The notes: a model not told the origin generated them from the sequence alone. A stretch of DNA of 64,000 nt from Erythrobacter sanguineus (GCF_900143235.1 NZ_FRDF01000016.1:33833-97832); one strand, 5' to 3'. Positions 53,869-63,062 are shown, counted from the stretch's first letter. Numbers and translations are program-made.

Positions 53869-56142
53869 ATGCAGGTTTCGCGGCGGGGCGTGCTGGCCGG
53901 AGCGGCGGCAGGCGGGGGCCTGCTGATCGGCTGGTGGCTGATGCCGCGCAGCTATGCCAGCCCGCTGGTCGCTGCCAAGGGCGAACATCTATTCGGTGCA
54001 TGGCTGAAGATCGCCACCGACGGGGTGGTGACAATTGCCGTCCCGCAGCTCGAGATGGGGCAGGGGATCACCACGCTGCTGCCGCAGATTGTCGCCCATG
54101 AACTGGGCGCGGACTGGCGGCAGATCGCGGTCGAGCCCGCGCCCGTATCCGGAGCCTATGGCAATGTCCCGCTGGCGCAGAAATGGATCGCGCTGTGGGA
54201 TCCGCTCGCGGCGGGCCTTTCGGAAAGCACCGATGCGCTGATGGCCAAACGCTTCGCCGGGGCGCAGCGGTTCAACGCCACCGCCGACGGCACCTCGCTT
54301 GCCGCCTATGAAATGCCCTGCCGCGAGGCCGCCGCCGCCGCGCGGGCCATGCTGGCGCAGGAGGCGGCCGCGCGCTGGGGCGTGGCGTGGGAGGAATGCG
54401 AGGTCGAAGGCGGGCTGGTCATGCACGGCGAACAACGCGCAACCTTTGGCGAGCTGGCCGACGGGGCGGCCGGATATGCCCCGCCCGATCCCCCGCCGCT
54501 GCGCCCCGAGCCCCCGCGCGAGGCACCGCTGCCCGCCGATTCGAACGCGCCATCAGCCTATCCCCGGCTCGATCTGCCGTCCAAGGTCGATGGCTCCTAC
54601 CGCTTTGCCGGCGACGTGCGCCTGCCGGGCATGGTGTTTGCGTCGATCAGGCACGGGCCGATCGACGGTTCGGAACTGACCGGGTTCGACCGCGAGGCCG
54701 TTTCGGGGATCGAAGGGATTGCCGGCATTATCAAGAGCAAGCGCTGGCTTGCGGTTGCCGCCGAGACATGGTGGAGCGCGGACGCGGCGCTGGAGGCGAT
54801 GAAGCCGAGATTTTCCACCTCCGCGCCGATCAGCAGCAACGAAATCGTCGCCAGGCTCGATACTTTTCTCACCGGGGGCAAGGGCTTCACGATTGCCGAG
54901 ACCGGGTTCGGCCGCGACGCCATGAGCCGGGTCGACATGGCCCGCCGTTACGAGATCGAGCCGCATCATGCCGCACCGGTGGAGACCGCCTGCGCAGCGG
55001 CACGCTATGCCGATGGGCGGCTCGACCTGTGGATGGCTGCCCAAGCGCCCGAGCAGGCGCGCATCGCTGCCGCCCGCGCAATCGGCATCGCGACCGAGGA
55101 CGTGGCGCTTTATCCCATGCCGGCAGGCGGCAGCTTTGATGCGCGGCTGGAGCATGACCACGCGATCGAGATTGCGCTGATCGCCAAGCAACTGGGCCGC
55201 CCGGTGCAGCTCACATGGCCGCGCCGCGACGCGCTGATCCGCAGCCGCCCACGTGCGCCTGCCTGGCTGCTGGTGGGCGCGCAGCTTTCCAAGGCCGATG
55301 ACGGCGCGATCGATGGCTTGCGCCTCCGCATCGCCACCCCGCCTGCCGCGCGCGAATTCGGCAAGCGGCTGTTCGGCAATCTCACCACCATGGCCGCGAT
55401 CCGCGAGACCACCGGCGAGCCTGATCCGCTCGCCTGTGAAGGCGCGGTGCCGCCCTACGAATTGCCCGGCGTGGTGGTCGAACATGTGCCGGTCGAAATC
55501 GGCCTGCCGGTCGGCCGGGTGCGCGGCAATGCCTACGGGCCGACCACCTTCGCGATCGAAAGCTTCATCGATGAGATCGCAGCCAAGCACGGGCGCGAGC
55601 CGCTGTCCTTCCGCATGGCGATGCTCGGCAATGACGTGCGACTGGCGGCCTGCCTGCAACGCGCCGCCCAGTTGGCCGGGTGGGATGGCGGCGCGGACCA
55701 GAGCGGGCAGGGGCTCGCCTGCGCCCGGATCGGCGATGGGCCGGAAGCGGCGCGGATCGCCTGCGTAGTGACCGCGCGGCAGGGCGAGGGCGGGGTGCGC
55801 GTCACCCAGCTCGCCGCCGCTGTCGATATTGGCCGGATCATCAACCACGATATCGCCCGCCAGCAGATCGAAGGCGGGCTGGTGTTCGGGATGGGGATTG
55901 CGCTGGGCAATCCGTTCAAACTGCGCGCCGGGATTCCCGAAAGCCTCGATTATGCCGGGCTGGGCCTGCCGCGCCTTGCCGATTGCCCCCAAATGCGGAT
56001 CGAATTCCTCGCCAGCGAAGCCCCGCCCGCCGATCCGGGCGAGCTGGGCGCGGTTGTTGCCCCGCCTGCGATTGCCAATGCGCTGTTTTCGGCTACAGGC
56101 TTGCGGCTCAGACGACTGCCCCTACTTTCGGACGGCATATGA
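53869..56142 (+). CDS. Xanthine dehydrogenase family protein, molybdopterin-binding subunit
   Basis: A 757-residue large subunit of the isoquinoline 1-oxidoreductase-beta/aldehyde oxidase type. It starts with a twin-arginine-like signal (SRRGVLAGAAAGGGLLIGWWL), indicating folded export to the periplasm. Cofactor regions include LEMGQGITTLLPQIVAHELGADW near residue 60 and the C-terminal GELGAVVAPPAIANALF containing the conserved catalytic Glu. The usual small [2Fe-2S] subunit and any FAD subunit genes are not adjacent, which is unusual. It follows mrp directly; ATG 53869 is one codon after a TTG. Confidence 0.88.
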   Translation: MQVSRRGVLAGAAAGGGLLIGWWLMPRSYASPLVAAKGEHLFGAWLKIATDGVVTIAVPQLEMGQGITTLLPQIVAHELGADWRQIAVEPAPVSGAYGNVPLAQKWIALWDPLAAGLSESTDALMAKRFAGAQRFNATADGTSLAAYEMPCREAAAAARAMLAQEAAARWGVAWEECEVEGGLVMHGEQRATFGELADGAAGYAPPDPPPLRPEPPREAPLPADSNAPSAYPRLDLPSKVDGSYRFAGDVRLPGMVFASIRHGPIDGSELTGFDREAVSGIEGIAGIIKSKRWLAVAAETWWSADAALEAMKPRFSTSAPISSNEIVARLDTFLTGGKGFTIAETGFGRDAMSRVDMARRYEIEPHHAAPVETACAAARYADGRLDLWMAAQAPEQARIAAARAIGIATEDVALYPMPAGGSFDARLEHDHAIEIALIAKQLGRPVQLTWPRRDALIRSRPRAPAWLLVGAQLSKADDGAIDGLRLRIATPPAAREFGKRLFGNLTTMAAIRETTGEPDPLACEGAVPPYELPGVVVEHVPVEIGLPVGRVRGNAYGPTTFAIESFIDEIAAKHGREPLSFRMAMLGNDVRLAACLQRAAQLAGWDGGADQSGQGLACARIGDGPEAARIACVVTARQGEGGVRVTQLAAAVDIGRIINHDIARQQIEGGLVFGMGIALGNPFKLRAGIPESLDYAGLGLPRLADCPQMRIEFLASEAPPADPGELGAVVAPPAIANALFSATGLRLRRLPLLSDGI

Positions 56143-56221
56143 CCCGGACAAATCTGCAACACCCGGTCCGGGCAATGGACTTCGCCCGGAAACCAAACGC
56201 TCGGCGAACGTTGGGGCGGCA

Positions 56222-57256
56222 ATGACCTGGCAGACCCAGCGCCTTCCGGGCGACCACCCCCCTGTATCGAGTGGCATGATCGGCGTCCTGCTGGTCAACC
56301 TCGGCACGCCCGACGGCCCCGACCCGGATTCGGTCAAGCGCTACCTGCGCCAGTTCCTGTCCGATCGGCGGGTGATCGAGATTCCCCCGATTGCATGGCA
56401 GCCGATCCTGCGCGGGATCATTCTGAACACCCGGCCGCGGAAAAGCTCGGAAGCCTACACCAAGATCTGGACCGACCGCGGATCGCCGCTGGCCGACATC
56501 ACCGCCGGGCAGGCCGAGGCGATGATGGGGCGGTTCGGCGACAAGGTTGTGGTCGATTACGCGATGCGTTACGGCAAGCCGTCGATCGAGCAGCGCGTGG
56601 GCGAGTTGATGGCCACGGGCTGCGACCGCATCCTGATCGCGCCGATGTATCCGCAATATTGCGCTGCCACCACCGCGACCGTGTTCGATGAGGTCGCCCG
56701 CGTGCTGGGCGACATGCGCTGGCAGCCGACGATTCGCTTCGTGCCGCCCTATCACGATGATCCGATTTATCTCGGCGCGCTGGCCGATGACCTGACCCGG
56801 CAGGTGCAAGGCCTCGCGTTCCGCCCCGAAGTCATGCTGCTGAGCTTTCACGGCATGCCGCTGCGCACGCTGGAAAAGGGCGATCCCTATTACTGCCATT
56901 GTTCCAAGACCGCCCGCCTGCTGCGCGAATTGCTGGCGCAGCGGCCCGCATTTGATGGCGTGCGGTTCGAAACCACGTTCCAGTCGCGCTTTGGCCCGGC
57001 GCGGTGGCTCGAACCGTCAACCGACACCACGCTCATCGAGGAAGGGCAGAAGGGCACCAAGCGACTCGTGGTGGCTGCCCCCGGCTTTGCTGCCGACTGT
57101 GTCGAGACGCTGGAAGAACTGGCGCTGGAAGGGCGCGACGAATTCATCGAGGCGGGCGGCGAGGATTACGCCGTGCTCGATTGCCTCAACACCTCGGATC
57201 ATGGCCTTGCGATGATCGATGCGATGCTGCGGCGTGAGCTTTCGGGCTGGATTTAA
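56222..57256 (+). CDS. hemH: Ferrochelatase
   Basis: A 344-residue protein that inserts iron into protoporphyrin IX, the last step of haem synthesis. Landmarks: GVLLVNLGTPDGPD near residue 21, the catalytic-region LLSFHGMPLRTLEKGDPY near 207, and PGFAADCVETLEEL near 285. The ATG at 56222 gives a family-like start; the open frame runs back into the preceding gene and is not used. It precedes a cytochrome P450 gene on the same strand. Confidence 0.95.
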   Translation: MTWQTQRLPGDHPPVSSGMIGVLLVNLGTPDGPDPDSVKRYLRQFLSDRRVIEIPPIAWQPILRGIILNTRPRKSSEAYTKIWTDRGSPLADITAGQAEAMMGRFGDKVVVDYAMRYGKPSIEQRVGELMATGCDRILIAPMYPQYCAATTATVFDEVARVLGDMRWQPTIRFVPPYHDDPIYLGALADDLTRQVQGLAFRPEVMLLSFHGMPLRTLEKGDPYYCHCSKTARLLRELLAQRPAFDGVRFETTFQSRFGPARWLEPSTDTTLIEEGQKGTKRLVVAAPGFAADCVETLEELALEGRDEFIEAGGEDYAVLDCLNTSDHGLAMIDAMLRRELSGWI

Positions 57257-57322
57257 GCGCCCGACTTATTTACACCAAGGTCAGTTGCGAATCCGAACCT
57301 TAACCGGAGCATCGAGACCACC

Positions 57323-58762
57323 ATGGCCACTCTTGCCGAAGCCCCGTCGTCGCCCGAACCAAAGGGTGACACCGCGCCTGCCCGCCTTGGCGAAGGCGCG
57401 CCCCGCCACTGGAGCGAAGGGCGGCTGACCGAAGCCGATCTTGCCCATATTCCCGGCGATGCAGGCTGGCCGCTGGTGGGCAACACCTTCACCATGCTGG
57501 CTGATCCGCATGCCTTTGCGCAGCGGATGATCGAAACCCATGGCAAGGTCTACAGGAACCGCGCCTTTGGTGGCTGGCAGATCGCGCTGATCGGGGCCGA
57601 AGCGAACGAGCTGTTATTGTTCAACAAGGACAAGATCTTCTCGTCCGAACAGGGCTGGGGCCCGGTGCTCGACCAGCTGTTTCCGCGCGGGCTGATGCTG
57701 ATGGATTTCGACCATCACCGGATTGATCGCCGCGCGCTGTCGATCGCGTTCAAGCCGGAACCGATGCGGCATTATTCGGGCGCGCTCAACCGCGGTATCG
57801 CCCGCGAAGTTGCCACATGGGCGGGGCCGAAAGAGTTCTATCCGGCGATCAAGAAGCTCACGCTTGATCTGGCCGCTGACAGCTTCATCGGCCTGCCGTG
57901 GGGGCCTGAAGCCGACAAGATCAACGAAGCCTTCGTCGACATGGTGCAGGCCTCGGTCGCACCGATCCGCAAGCCGCTGCCCTTCACCAAGATGAAGAAG
58001 GGTGTCGATGGCCGGGCGTTTCTGGTCGACTATTTCACCAGGGAAACCCTGCGCCGCCGCAACGAGGGCGGCGGGCAGGACATGTTCAGCCAGTTTGCTA
58101 CCGCGACGCGCGAAGATGGTTCGCTGCTGCCGGTCGATGAAGTGGTCGATCACATGAACTTTCTGATGATGGCCGCGCATGACACCATCACGTCTTCGGC
58201 AACCTCGCTGATCTATCACCTCGCCACCAATCCCGAATGGCAGGAAAAACTGCGTGAGGAGATCATGGCGGTCACCGGCGGCCCGGATGGAGACGGCAAC
58301 CCCCGCCCGTTGGATTATGATGATCTGGGCAAGCTGGAACTCACCGAAATGGCGTTCAAGGAATCGCTGCGGATGATCCCGCCGGTGCCATCAATGCCGC
58401 GCCGGGCACTCAAGGCATTCGAATATGGCGGGTACCAGATTCCGGCAGGCGCGATGGTGGGGATCAACATCTACTGGACCCACCATTCCGAGGAATATTG
58501 GGACAATCCCTTCACCTTTGATCCCATGCGCTTCACGCCCGAACAGGTGAAGGCGCGGCACAAATATGCCTGGGTGCCGTTCGGCGGCGGGGCGCATATG
58601 TGCCTGGGCCTCCACTTTGCCTATATGCAGGTGAAGGTGCTGCTGGCCCAATTGCTCCAGCGTTACCGGATTGAGGCGGCTGAGGGTTACAATCCCGATT
58701 GGCAGGACTGGCCGATCCCGCAGCCCAAGGATGGGCTGAAAGTCACCTTCACGCCGCTATAA
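57323..58762 (+). CDS. Cytochrome P450
   Basis: A 479-residue haem monooxygenase. The I-helix oxygen-activation motif reads AAHDT near residue 289, the ExxR is KESLRMIPP near 350, and the haem-Cys motif FGGGAHMCLG is near 420 with the Cys in place. The overall pattern (PGDAGWPLVGNT start) resembles the CYP120/CYP26-like group rather than the short class I bacterial P450s. No ferredoxin partner is adjacent. Substrate unknown. Confidence 0.92.
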   Translation: MATLAEAPSSPEPKGDTAPARLGEGAPRHWSEGRLTEADLAHIPGDAGWPLVGNTFTMLADPHAFAQRMIETHGKVYRNRAFGGWQIALIGAEANELLLFNKDKIFSSEQGWGPVLDQLFPRGLMLMDFDHHRIDRRALSIAFKPEPMRHYSGALNRGIAREVATWAGPKEFYPAIKKLTLDLAADSFIGLPWGPEADKINEAFVDMVQASVAPIRKPLPFTKMKKGVDGRAFLVDYFTRETLRRRNEGGGQDMFSQFATATREDGSLLPVDEVVDHMNFLMMAAHDTITSSATSLIYHLATNPEWQEKLREEIMAVTGGPDGDGNPRPLDYDDLGKLELTEMAFKESLRMIPPVPSMPRRALKAFEYGGYQIPAGAMVGINIYWTHHSEEYWDNPFTFDPMRFTPEQVKARHKYAWVPFGGGAHMCLGLHFAYMQVKVLLAQLLQRYRIEAAEGYNPDWQDWPIPQPKDGLKVTFTPL

Positions 58763-58763
58763 A

Positions 58764-58779
58764 TGTTTCATGTGAAACA
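58764..58779. promoter_or_regulatory. parS-like palindrome (candidate ParB site)
   Basis: TGTTTCATGTGAAACA starts two bases after the P450 stop codon. It differs from the conserved parS sequence TGTTTCACGTGAAACA only in one of the two central bases. The flanks extend the symmetry to AATGTTTCA-TG-TGAAACATT. It lies in a convergent gap, so it could also act as a weak terminator stem. Confidence 0.5.
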
Positions 58780-58850
58780 TTGGCTGCCGGGGGTCTGACA
58801 GGGGTCTAGGCAGGGTCTAAACCGATCTGAAACGGGCCTTATGCCCGCTA

Positions 58851-58956
58851 TTCGTCATTGCGAGGAGCCAAAGGCAACGTGGCAATCCATGACCAGCCCT
58901 TGCCGGTTACGGCGAGGTTCGATGCTGGATTGCTTCGCTCCGCTCGCAATGACGAA
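58851..58956. repeat. 106-bp nested inverted-repeat element
   Basis: Outer arms TTCGTCATTGCGAG (58851-58864) and CTCGCAATGACGAA (58943-58956) match perfectly over 14 bases; inner arms GCAATCCA (58882-58889) and TGGATTGC (58926-58933) nest inside. This is a widespread type of dispersed intergenic element in alphaproteobacteria. It lies between convergent genes. Confidence 0.85.
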
Positions 58957-58961
58957 CCAGA

Positions 58962-59132
58962 TCAAAAATCCCAGGCGATCCCGTCCTTCTCCCAATCGCC
59001 ATAGCGGGTGGGGGAAAGCTCGCGCGGTTCGTCTTTCAGCGGATCGGTTGCCTTGGGCGCGGGCACTGGATCATTGGTCCAGTGGGCGGGCTTTTTGAAC
59101 TGCTTGGCGGCTTCGGACTTCTGTTTGGTCAT
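58962..59132 (-). CDS. DUF1674 / SDHAF4-like succinate dehydrogenase assembly protein
   Basis: A 56-residue protein ending RELSPTRYGDWEKDGIAWDF, the DUF1674 signature shared with mitochondrial SDHAF4, which binds flavinylated SdhA before complex II assembly. The Lys-rich start (MTKQKSEAAKQF) is typical. ATG 59132 is used; the frame is open upstream but lies inside the opposite-strand rsmB gene. It is divergent from rsmB. Confidence 0.88.
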   Translation of the reverse strand: MTKQKSEAAKQFKKPAHWTNDPVPAPKATDPLKDEPRELSPTRYGDWEKDGIAWDF

Positions 59133-59186
59133 GCCAGTCAAATGCGCGTGCTGGCACTTGGTTTCAAGAAGGGTTAGGGGCCTGCG

Positions 59187-60440
59187 ATGCCTCAGACCCC
59201 CGGACTCCCCGTGCGCCGCGCCGCGCTTCGCCTGCTCGATGCTGTGTTCCGGCGGGGCGAGACGCTCGAACAGGCCGAAGGCGCGGGGCTTGGCGATATC
59301 CGCAAGGCCCCCGACCGCGCGCTGGCCAAGGCGATTGCAGGCGAGAGCTTGCGCTGGCTGACCGATTGCGATGCCCTGATCGACAGCGCCACGAAGCAGA
59401 ACCTGCCCGATGATGCCAAGGTGCGGATGGTGCTGCGGATCATGCTGGCGCAGGCGCTCAGGCTCGACACGCCGCCGCATGCAGTGATCGCCACCGGGCT
59501 GCCGCTGCTGGCAGGCGGCCCACGCCGCTTGGCGCACGGGGTGTTCTCGGCGCTGGTGAAGCCGGGGCGCAGCGTGCTGCCCGAAGCGCCGACCCTGCCA
59601 GAGCGCGTTGTCGAACGCTGGGGCGCCCAGAAGGCTTCCGCCATCGCGCCGGGGTTGGCCTTCCCGCCCGAACTTGATCTGGCGCTGAAAGATGCCGCCC
59701 AAACCGAGACCCGCGCCGTGGCGATGGGCGGGGTGACGCTTGCGCCGGGCCACGTCCGCTTGCCACGCGGCGCGGCGGTGGAGAGTCTCGCGGACTTCAA
59801 GGCGGGCGATTGGTGGGTGCAGGATCTCGCCGCACAGATTCCGGCGCGGCTGCTGGGTGACGGGGAGGGCAAGCACGCGCTCGACCTGTGTGCAGCGCCC
59901 GGCGGCAAGACGATGCAGCTGGCAGCAAGTGGGTGGAACGTCACCGCGCTCGACATGAGCAAGCGGCGGCTTGAACTGCTGAAAGACAACTTGAAACGCA
60001 CCGGGCTGAAAGCCTCCCCTGTGCGCGCCGATGCCTTGCAATGGGAGCCCAAGCACCGCTTCGACGCGATCCTGATCGACGCACCTTGCACCGCGACCGG
60101 CACCTGCCGCCGCCACCCCGATGTGCTGCACCGCATCGGTGCGCGGCAGATCCCCGAGATGGTGGAACTGCAACGCGCGCTGGCGGCCAAGGCTGCGGAA
60201 TGGCTGAACCCCGGCGGCGTGATGGTCTACGCGGTATGCTCGCTGGAGGCGGAGGAAGGCGAGGAGCAGGCGGCGTGGATTGATGCCCATTGCGGCCTTG
60301 CGCCCATGCCGATCACGGCGGAAGAACTGCCTGCCGGTCTTGCGCCAATGCCAGAGGGCTGGCTGCGCACGCATCCGGGGATGCTCGCCGATCAAGGCGG
60401 GCTGGACGGGTTTTTCGTGGCGCGGTGGGTCAAGCCATAA
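59187..60440 (+). CDS. rsmB: 16S rRNA (cytosine-C5) methyltransferase RsmB-like
   Basis: A 417-residue RNA methyltransferase: N-terminal NusB-like helical domain (residues ~5-130) and C-terminal Rossmann domain with LCAAPGGKTMQL near 234, DAPCTATGTCRRHPD near 297 and VYAVCSLEAEEGEEQ near 347. Both Cys residues of the m5C mechanism (in PC and CS) are present. It probably methylates C967 of 16S rRNA. It is convergent with msrA. Confidence 0.93.
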   Translation: MPQTPGLPVRRAALRLLDAVFRRGETLEQAEGAGLGDIRKAPDRALAKAIAGESLRWLTDCDALIDSATKQNLPDDAKVRMVLRIMLAQALRLDTPPHAVIATGLPLLAGGPRRLAHGVFSALVKPGRSVLPEAPTLPERVVERWGAQKASAIAPGLAFPPELDLALKDAAQTETRAVAMGGVTLAPGHVRLPRGAAVESLADFKAGDWWVQDLAAQIPARLLGDGEGKHALDLCAAPGGKTMQLAASGWNVTALDMSKRRLELLKDNLKRTGLKASPVRADALQWEPKHRFDAILIDAPCTATGTCRRHPDVLHRIGARQIPEMVELQRALAAKAAEWLNPGGVMVYAVCSLEAEEGEEQAAWIDAHCGLAPMPITAEELPAGLAPMPEGWLRTHPGMLADQGGLDGFFVARWVKP

Positions 60441-60446
60441 CCCTAT

Positions 60447-60532
60447 CGTCTTCCCGGGCGTGATCCGGGATCCCGCTTTCTTCTGCTATCCGAAACAGGA
60501 AGCGGGGCCCCGGCTCGGGGGCCGGGGAGACG
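60447..60532. repeat. Imperfect palindromic element between rsmB and msrA
   Basis: Left half (60447-60480, CGTCTTCCCGG...CCGGGATCCCGCTT) pairs with right half (60499-60532, AAGCGGGGCCCCGG...CCGGGGAGACG). It fills nearly the whole 106-base convergent gap and can form a long stem ending both transcripts. Confidence 0.7.
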
Positions 60533-60546
60533 AGAATGGTTTCTAC

Positions 60547-61101
60547 TCAATCCTTCACATACTTCTGAAAAGACTTCCGCAATTTCATCAGCTTGGGCGG
60601 GATCACCGCGAGGCAATAGGGGTTGCGCTGGCCTTCGCCGCCCCAGTATTCCTGATGGTAGTCTTCGGCCGGATACCATTCGGCGGTCTGTTCGCCGCCC
60701 GAGAGGCCTTCGATGGTGGTCACCGCCACCTTGCCATTATCCGCATTCCAGCGCGCAATCGCGGCTTCGGCCTCGGCGGCTTGCGCGTCGGACAACGGGA
60801 AGATTGCGCTGCGATATTGCGTGCCGACATCGCCGCCCTGACGGTTAAGCTGCGTCGGATCATGGGTGCCGAGGAACACGTCGTAAATCTGGGCGAGGCT
60901 GATCGCGTGGGGATCAAAGGTCACCCGGATCGCTTCGGCGTGGCCGGTCGTGCCGGTGCACACTTCCTTGTAGGTCGGGTTGGGTTTGGTGCCGCCGATA
61001 TAGCCGCTCTCGACCTTGCTCACGCCTACCACATCGCGGAACACCGCTTCGGTGCACCAGAAGCATCCGCCTGCGACAATCACCGTTTCCAAATTGCTCA
61101 T
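60547..61101 (-). CDS. msrA: Peptide-methionine (S)-S-oxide reductase MsrA
   Basis: A 184-residue MsrA repairing methionine-S-sulfoxide. The catalytic motif GCFWCTEAVF is near residue 12, with the full family pattern (VSKVESGYIGG; HAEAIRVTFDP; TQYRSAIF; AEDYHQEYW). It has a Cys at both positions of the FWC region. No MsrB domain is fused; msrB is at 46.3 kb. Confidence 0.95.
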   Translation of the reverse strand: MSNLETVIVAGGCFWCTEAVFRDVVGVSKVESGYIGGTKPNPTYKEVCTGTTGHAEAIRVTFDPHAISLAQIYDVFLGTHDPTQLNRQGGDVGTQYRSAIFPLSDAQAAEAEAAIARWNADNGKVAVTTIEGLSGGEQTAEWYPAEDYHQEYWGGEGQRNPYCLAVIPPKLMKLRKSFQKYVKD

Positions 61102-61197
61102 CGAAATCTCCGCTTATTTCTGGCAGAGATAGGGCGGCGGATCGGAAATGCCACTTGTGTGTTCCGGTTCAACTGCATTTCCCAAGGGAGAATACCC

Positions 61198-62094
61198 ATG
61201 AAGAAGCTGATCCTTGCCCTCGCCACCGCGAGCGGCCTTGCCATCGCCGCGCCCGTTCTCGCCGATCATCATGGCGGCAAAGGCGAAAAGGCAATGATGC
61301 ACGAAGGTATGTCGCAGGACGAGATGGCTGCCATGTTCGCCAAGCACCATGGCGAGGCGGTGTCGGCGGCGATCAACCACCCGACCCGGGCCGAGGATGC
61401 CAGGCGCGACGCGCATCGCAACCCGGCCGACGTGCTCGCCTTTTTCCATGTCGGCCCGCACATGAAGGTGGGTGAATATGCCCCCGGCGGCGGCTGGTAT
61501 TCGCGCCTGCTGGGGCATTATCTGGGGGGTGAGGGCCAGTTGGTCGGCATCTATACCAACCCGCTCACCGCCACCAGCGACCCGGCCCACCAGCAGCGCA
61601 TCCGCGACATGGCGGCAGGGTTCGGCGCGGAGGTCGCGGGCTATACCGGGCTTCCGGCTGACAAGTTCGCAGGCCTCACGCTCGATGCCATTCCCGATGA
61701 CCAGAAGGGCACCTTTGACCGCATTCTCGTTTTCCGCGCGCTGCACAGCCCGACCCGGGCCGGCACCGCTGACACCGAAATCCGGGCGATGCGCGAACTG
61801 CTCAAGGATGATGGCATGATCGGCATCGTCCAGCACCGCGCAAAGGCCAATGCGCCGTGGTCCTATGCCAATGGTTCAAAGGGCTACCTGCGTGAGGCAG
61901 ACATGATCGATTTCATGCGCCTGCAGGGCTTTGAACTGGTCGCGCGCAGCGATATCAACGCCAATCCGAACGATACCGCCGACCACCCGCAGGGCGTGTG
62001 GGAAATGCCGCCGACGCTTGCCACCAAGCGCGAGGAACTTGCCGGGCTGGGCGAGAGCGACCGCATGACCTTGCTGTTCAAGAAGGCCGATTGA
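61198..62094 (+). CDS. Secreted class I methyltransferase-like protein
   Basis: A 298-residue protein with a signal peptide (MKKLILALATASGLAIAAPVLA) followed by a His/Met/Lys-rich stretch and a domain with methyltransferase-like features: GEYAPGGGWYSRLLGHYLG near residue 92 (motif I-like) and FDRILVFRALHSP near 172. Export of a SAM-dependent enzyme is unexpected because the cofactor is cytoplasmic, so it may have another role. GGGAGAA precedes the ATG. Confidence 0.8.
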   Translation: MKKLILALATASGLAIAAPVLADHHGGKGEKAMMHEGMSQDEMAAMFAKHHGEAVSAAINHPTRAEDARRDAHRNPADVLAFFHVGPHMKVGEYAPGGGWYSRLLGHYLGGEGQLVGIYTNPLTATSDPAHQQRIRDMAAGFGAEVAGYTGLPADKFAGLTLDAIPDDQKGTFDRILVFRALHSPTRAGTADTEIRAMRELLKDDGMIGIVQHRAKANAPWSYANGSKGYLREADMIDFMRLQGFELVARSDINANPNDTADHPQGVWEMPPTLATKREELAGLGESDRMTLLFKKAD

Positions 62095-62170
62095 TCACGC
62101 CCTTGCTGGCCGCGATTTCCAAGCCGTTCGGTGTTCCACCGGACGCGAAATCGCTATAAGGGGCGGCGGC

Positions 62171-63049
62171 ATGACAGCCATCACCGTCGCCGCCCTGCAG
62201 CTTCCGCTCGCCTCACCTGACGAGGCCGCCAACATCGCCGCCGTTGCCGCGCTGGTCGAGGAGGCTGCCGCGTGCGGTGCGCAGCTGATCCTGCCGCCCG
62301 AATTGTTCTCGGGCGAGTATTTCTGCCGCGAGGAAGACGAGGCGCTATTTGCGCTCGCCCGCCCGACCGCGCAGCACCCCAGCGTGATCGCGATGCAGGA
62401 ACTCGCTGCGAAGCTGAAGGTGACGATCCCGACCAGCTTTTTCGAACGCGACGGGCACCACTATTACAACACCCTTGCGATGATCGGCCCCGATGGCGCA
62501 ATCATGGGCACCTATCGCAAAAGCCACATTCCCGATGGGCCAGGCTATCAGGAAAAATTCTATTTCCGTCCGGGCAATGATGGGTTCAAGGTATGGGACG
62601 TGGCCGGCGAAGGTGGCGCGATGGTGCGCGTGGGTGTCGGCATCTGCTGGGACCAGTGGTATCCGGAATGCGCGCGGGTGATGGCCCTCCACGGCGCCGA
62701 AGTGCTGCTCTATCCGACCGCGATCGGGTCTGAGCCCTATGATGCCGAACTCGATACCAGCCGGATGTGGCGGCGCGCGATGATCGGTCATGCGGTGTCG
62801 AACTGCATGCCGGTGCTGGCCAGCAACCGTATCGGCCATGAAGGCCCGGAAGAACGCGTCCAGCGCTTTTACGGCCATTCCTTCATTGCCGATGAATGGG
62901 GCGATCTCGTCGCGGAATTCGGCTGCGAGGAACGCGGCGTGCTGGTTGCCCGGCTCGATCTTGCGCGCGCCGCGCGGCACCGGGCGGGCATGGGTTTTTT
63001 CCGCGACCGCAGGCCCCAGCTTTATGGCCGGATTGCCCAAGACATCTGA
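62171..63049 (+). CDS. aguB: N-carbamoylputrescine amidase
   Basis: A 292-residue nitrilase-superfamily amidohydrolase of the AguB type, converting N-carbamoylputrescine to putrescine in the arginine decarboxylase route. The Glu-Lys-Cys triad appears as PPELFSGEYF (Glu near 43), YRKSHIPDGPGYQEKFYF (Lys near 117) and GVGICWDQWYPE (Cys near 158). The agmatine deiminase partner aguA is not in the window. Confidence 0.93.
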   Translation: MTAITVAALQLPLASPDEAANIAAVAALVEEAAACGAQLILPPELFSGEYFCREEDEALFALARPTAQHPSVIAMQELAAKLKVTIPTSFFERDGHHYYNTLAMIGPDGAIMGTYRKSHIPDGPGYQEKFYFRPGNDGFKVWDVAGEGGAMVRVGVGICWDQWYPECARVMALHGAEVLLYPTAIGSEPYDAELDTSRMWRRAMIGHAVSNCMPVLASNRIGHEGPEERVQRFYGHSFIADEWGDLVAEFGCEERGVLVARLDLARAARHRAGMGFFRDRRPQLYGRIAQDI

Positions 63050-63062
63050 TCGCCGACGACAT

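Noticed and set aside
58962..60395. A 477-codon minus-strand frame opposite rsmB.
   Set aside because: Only its last 56 codons match a known family (DUF1674); the remainder is antisense to rsmB and has shadow composition.
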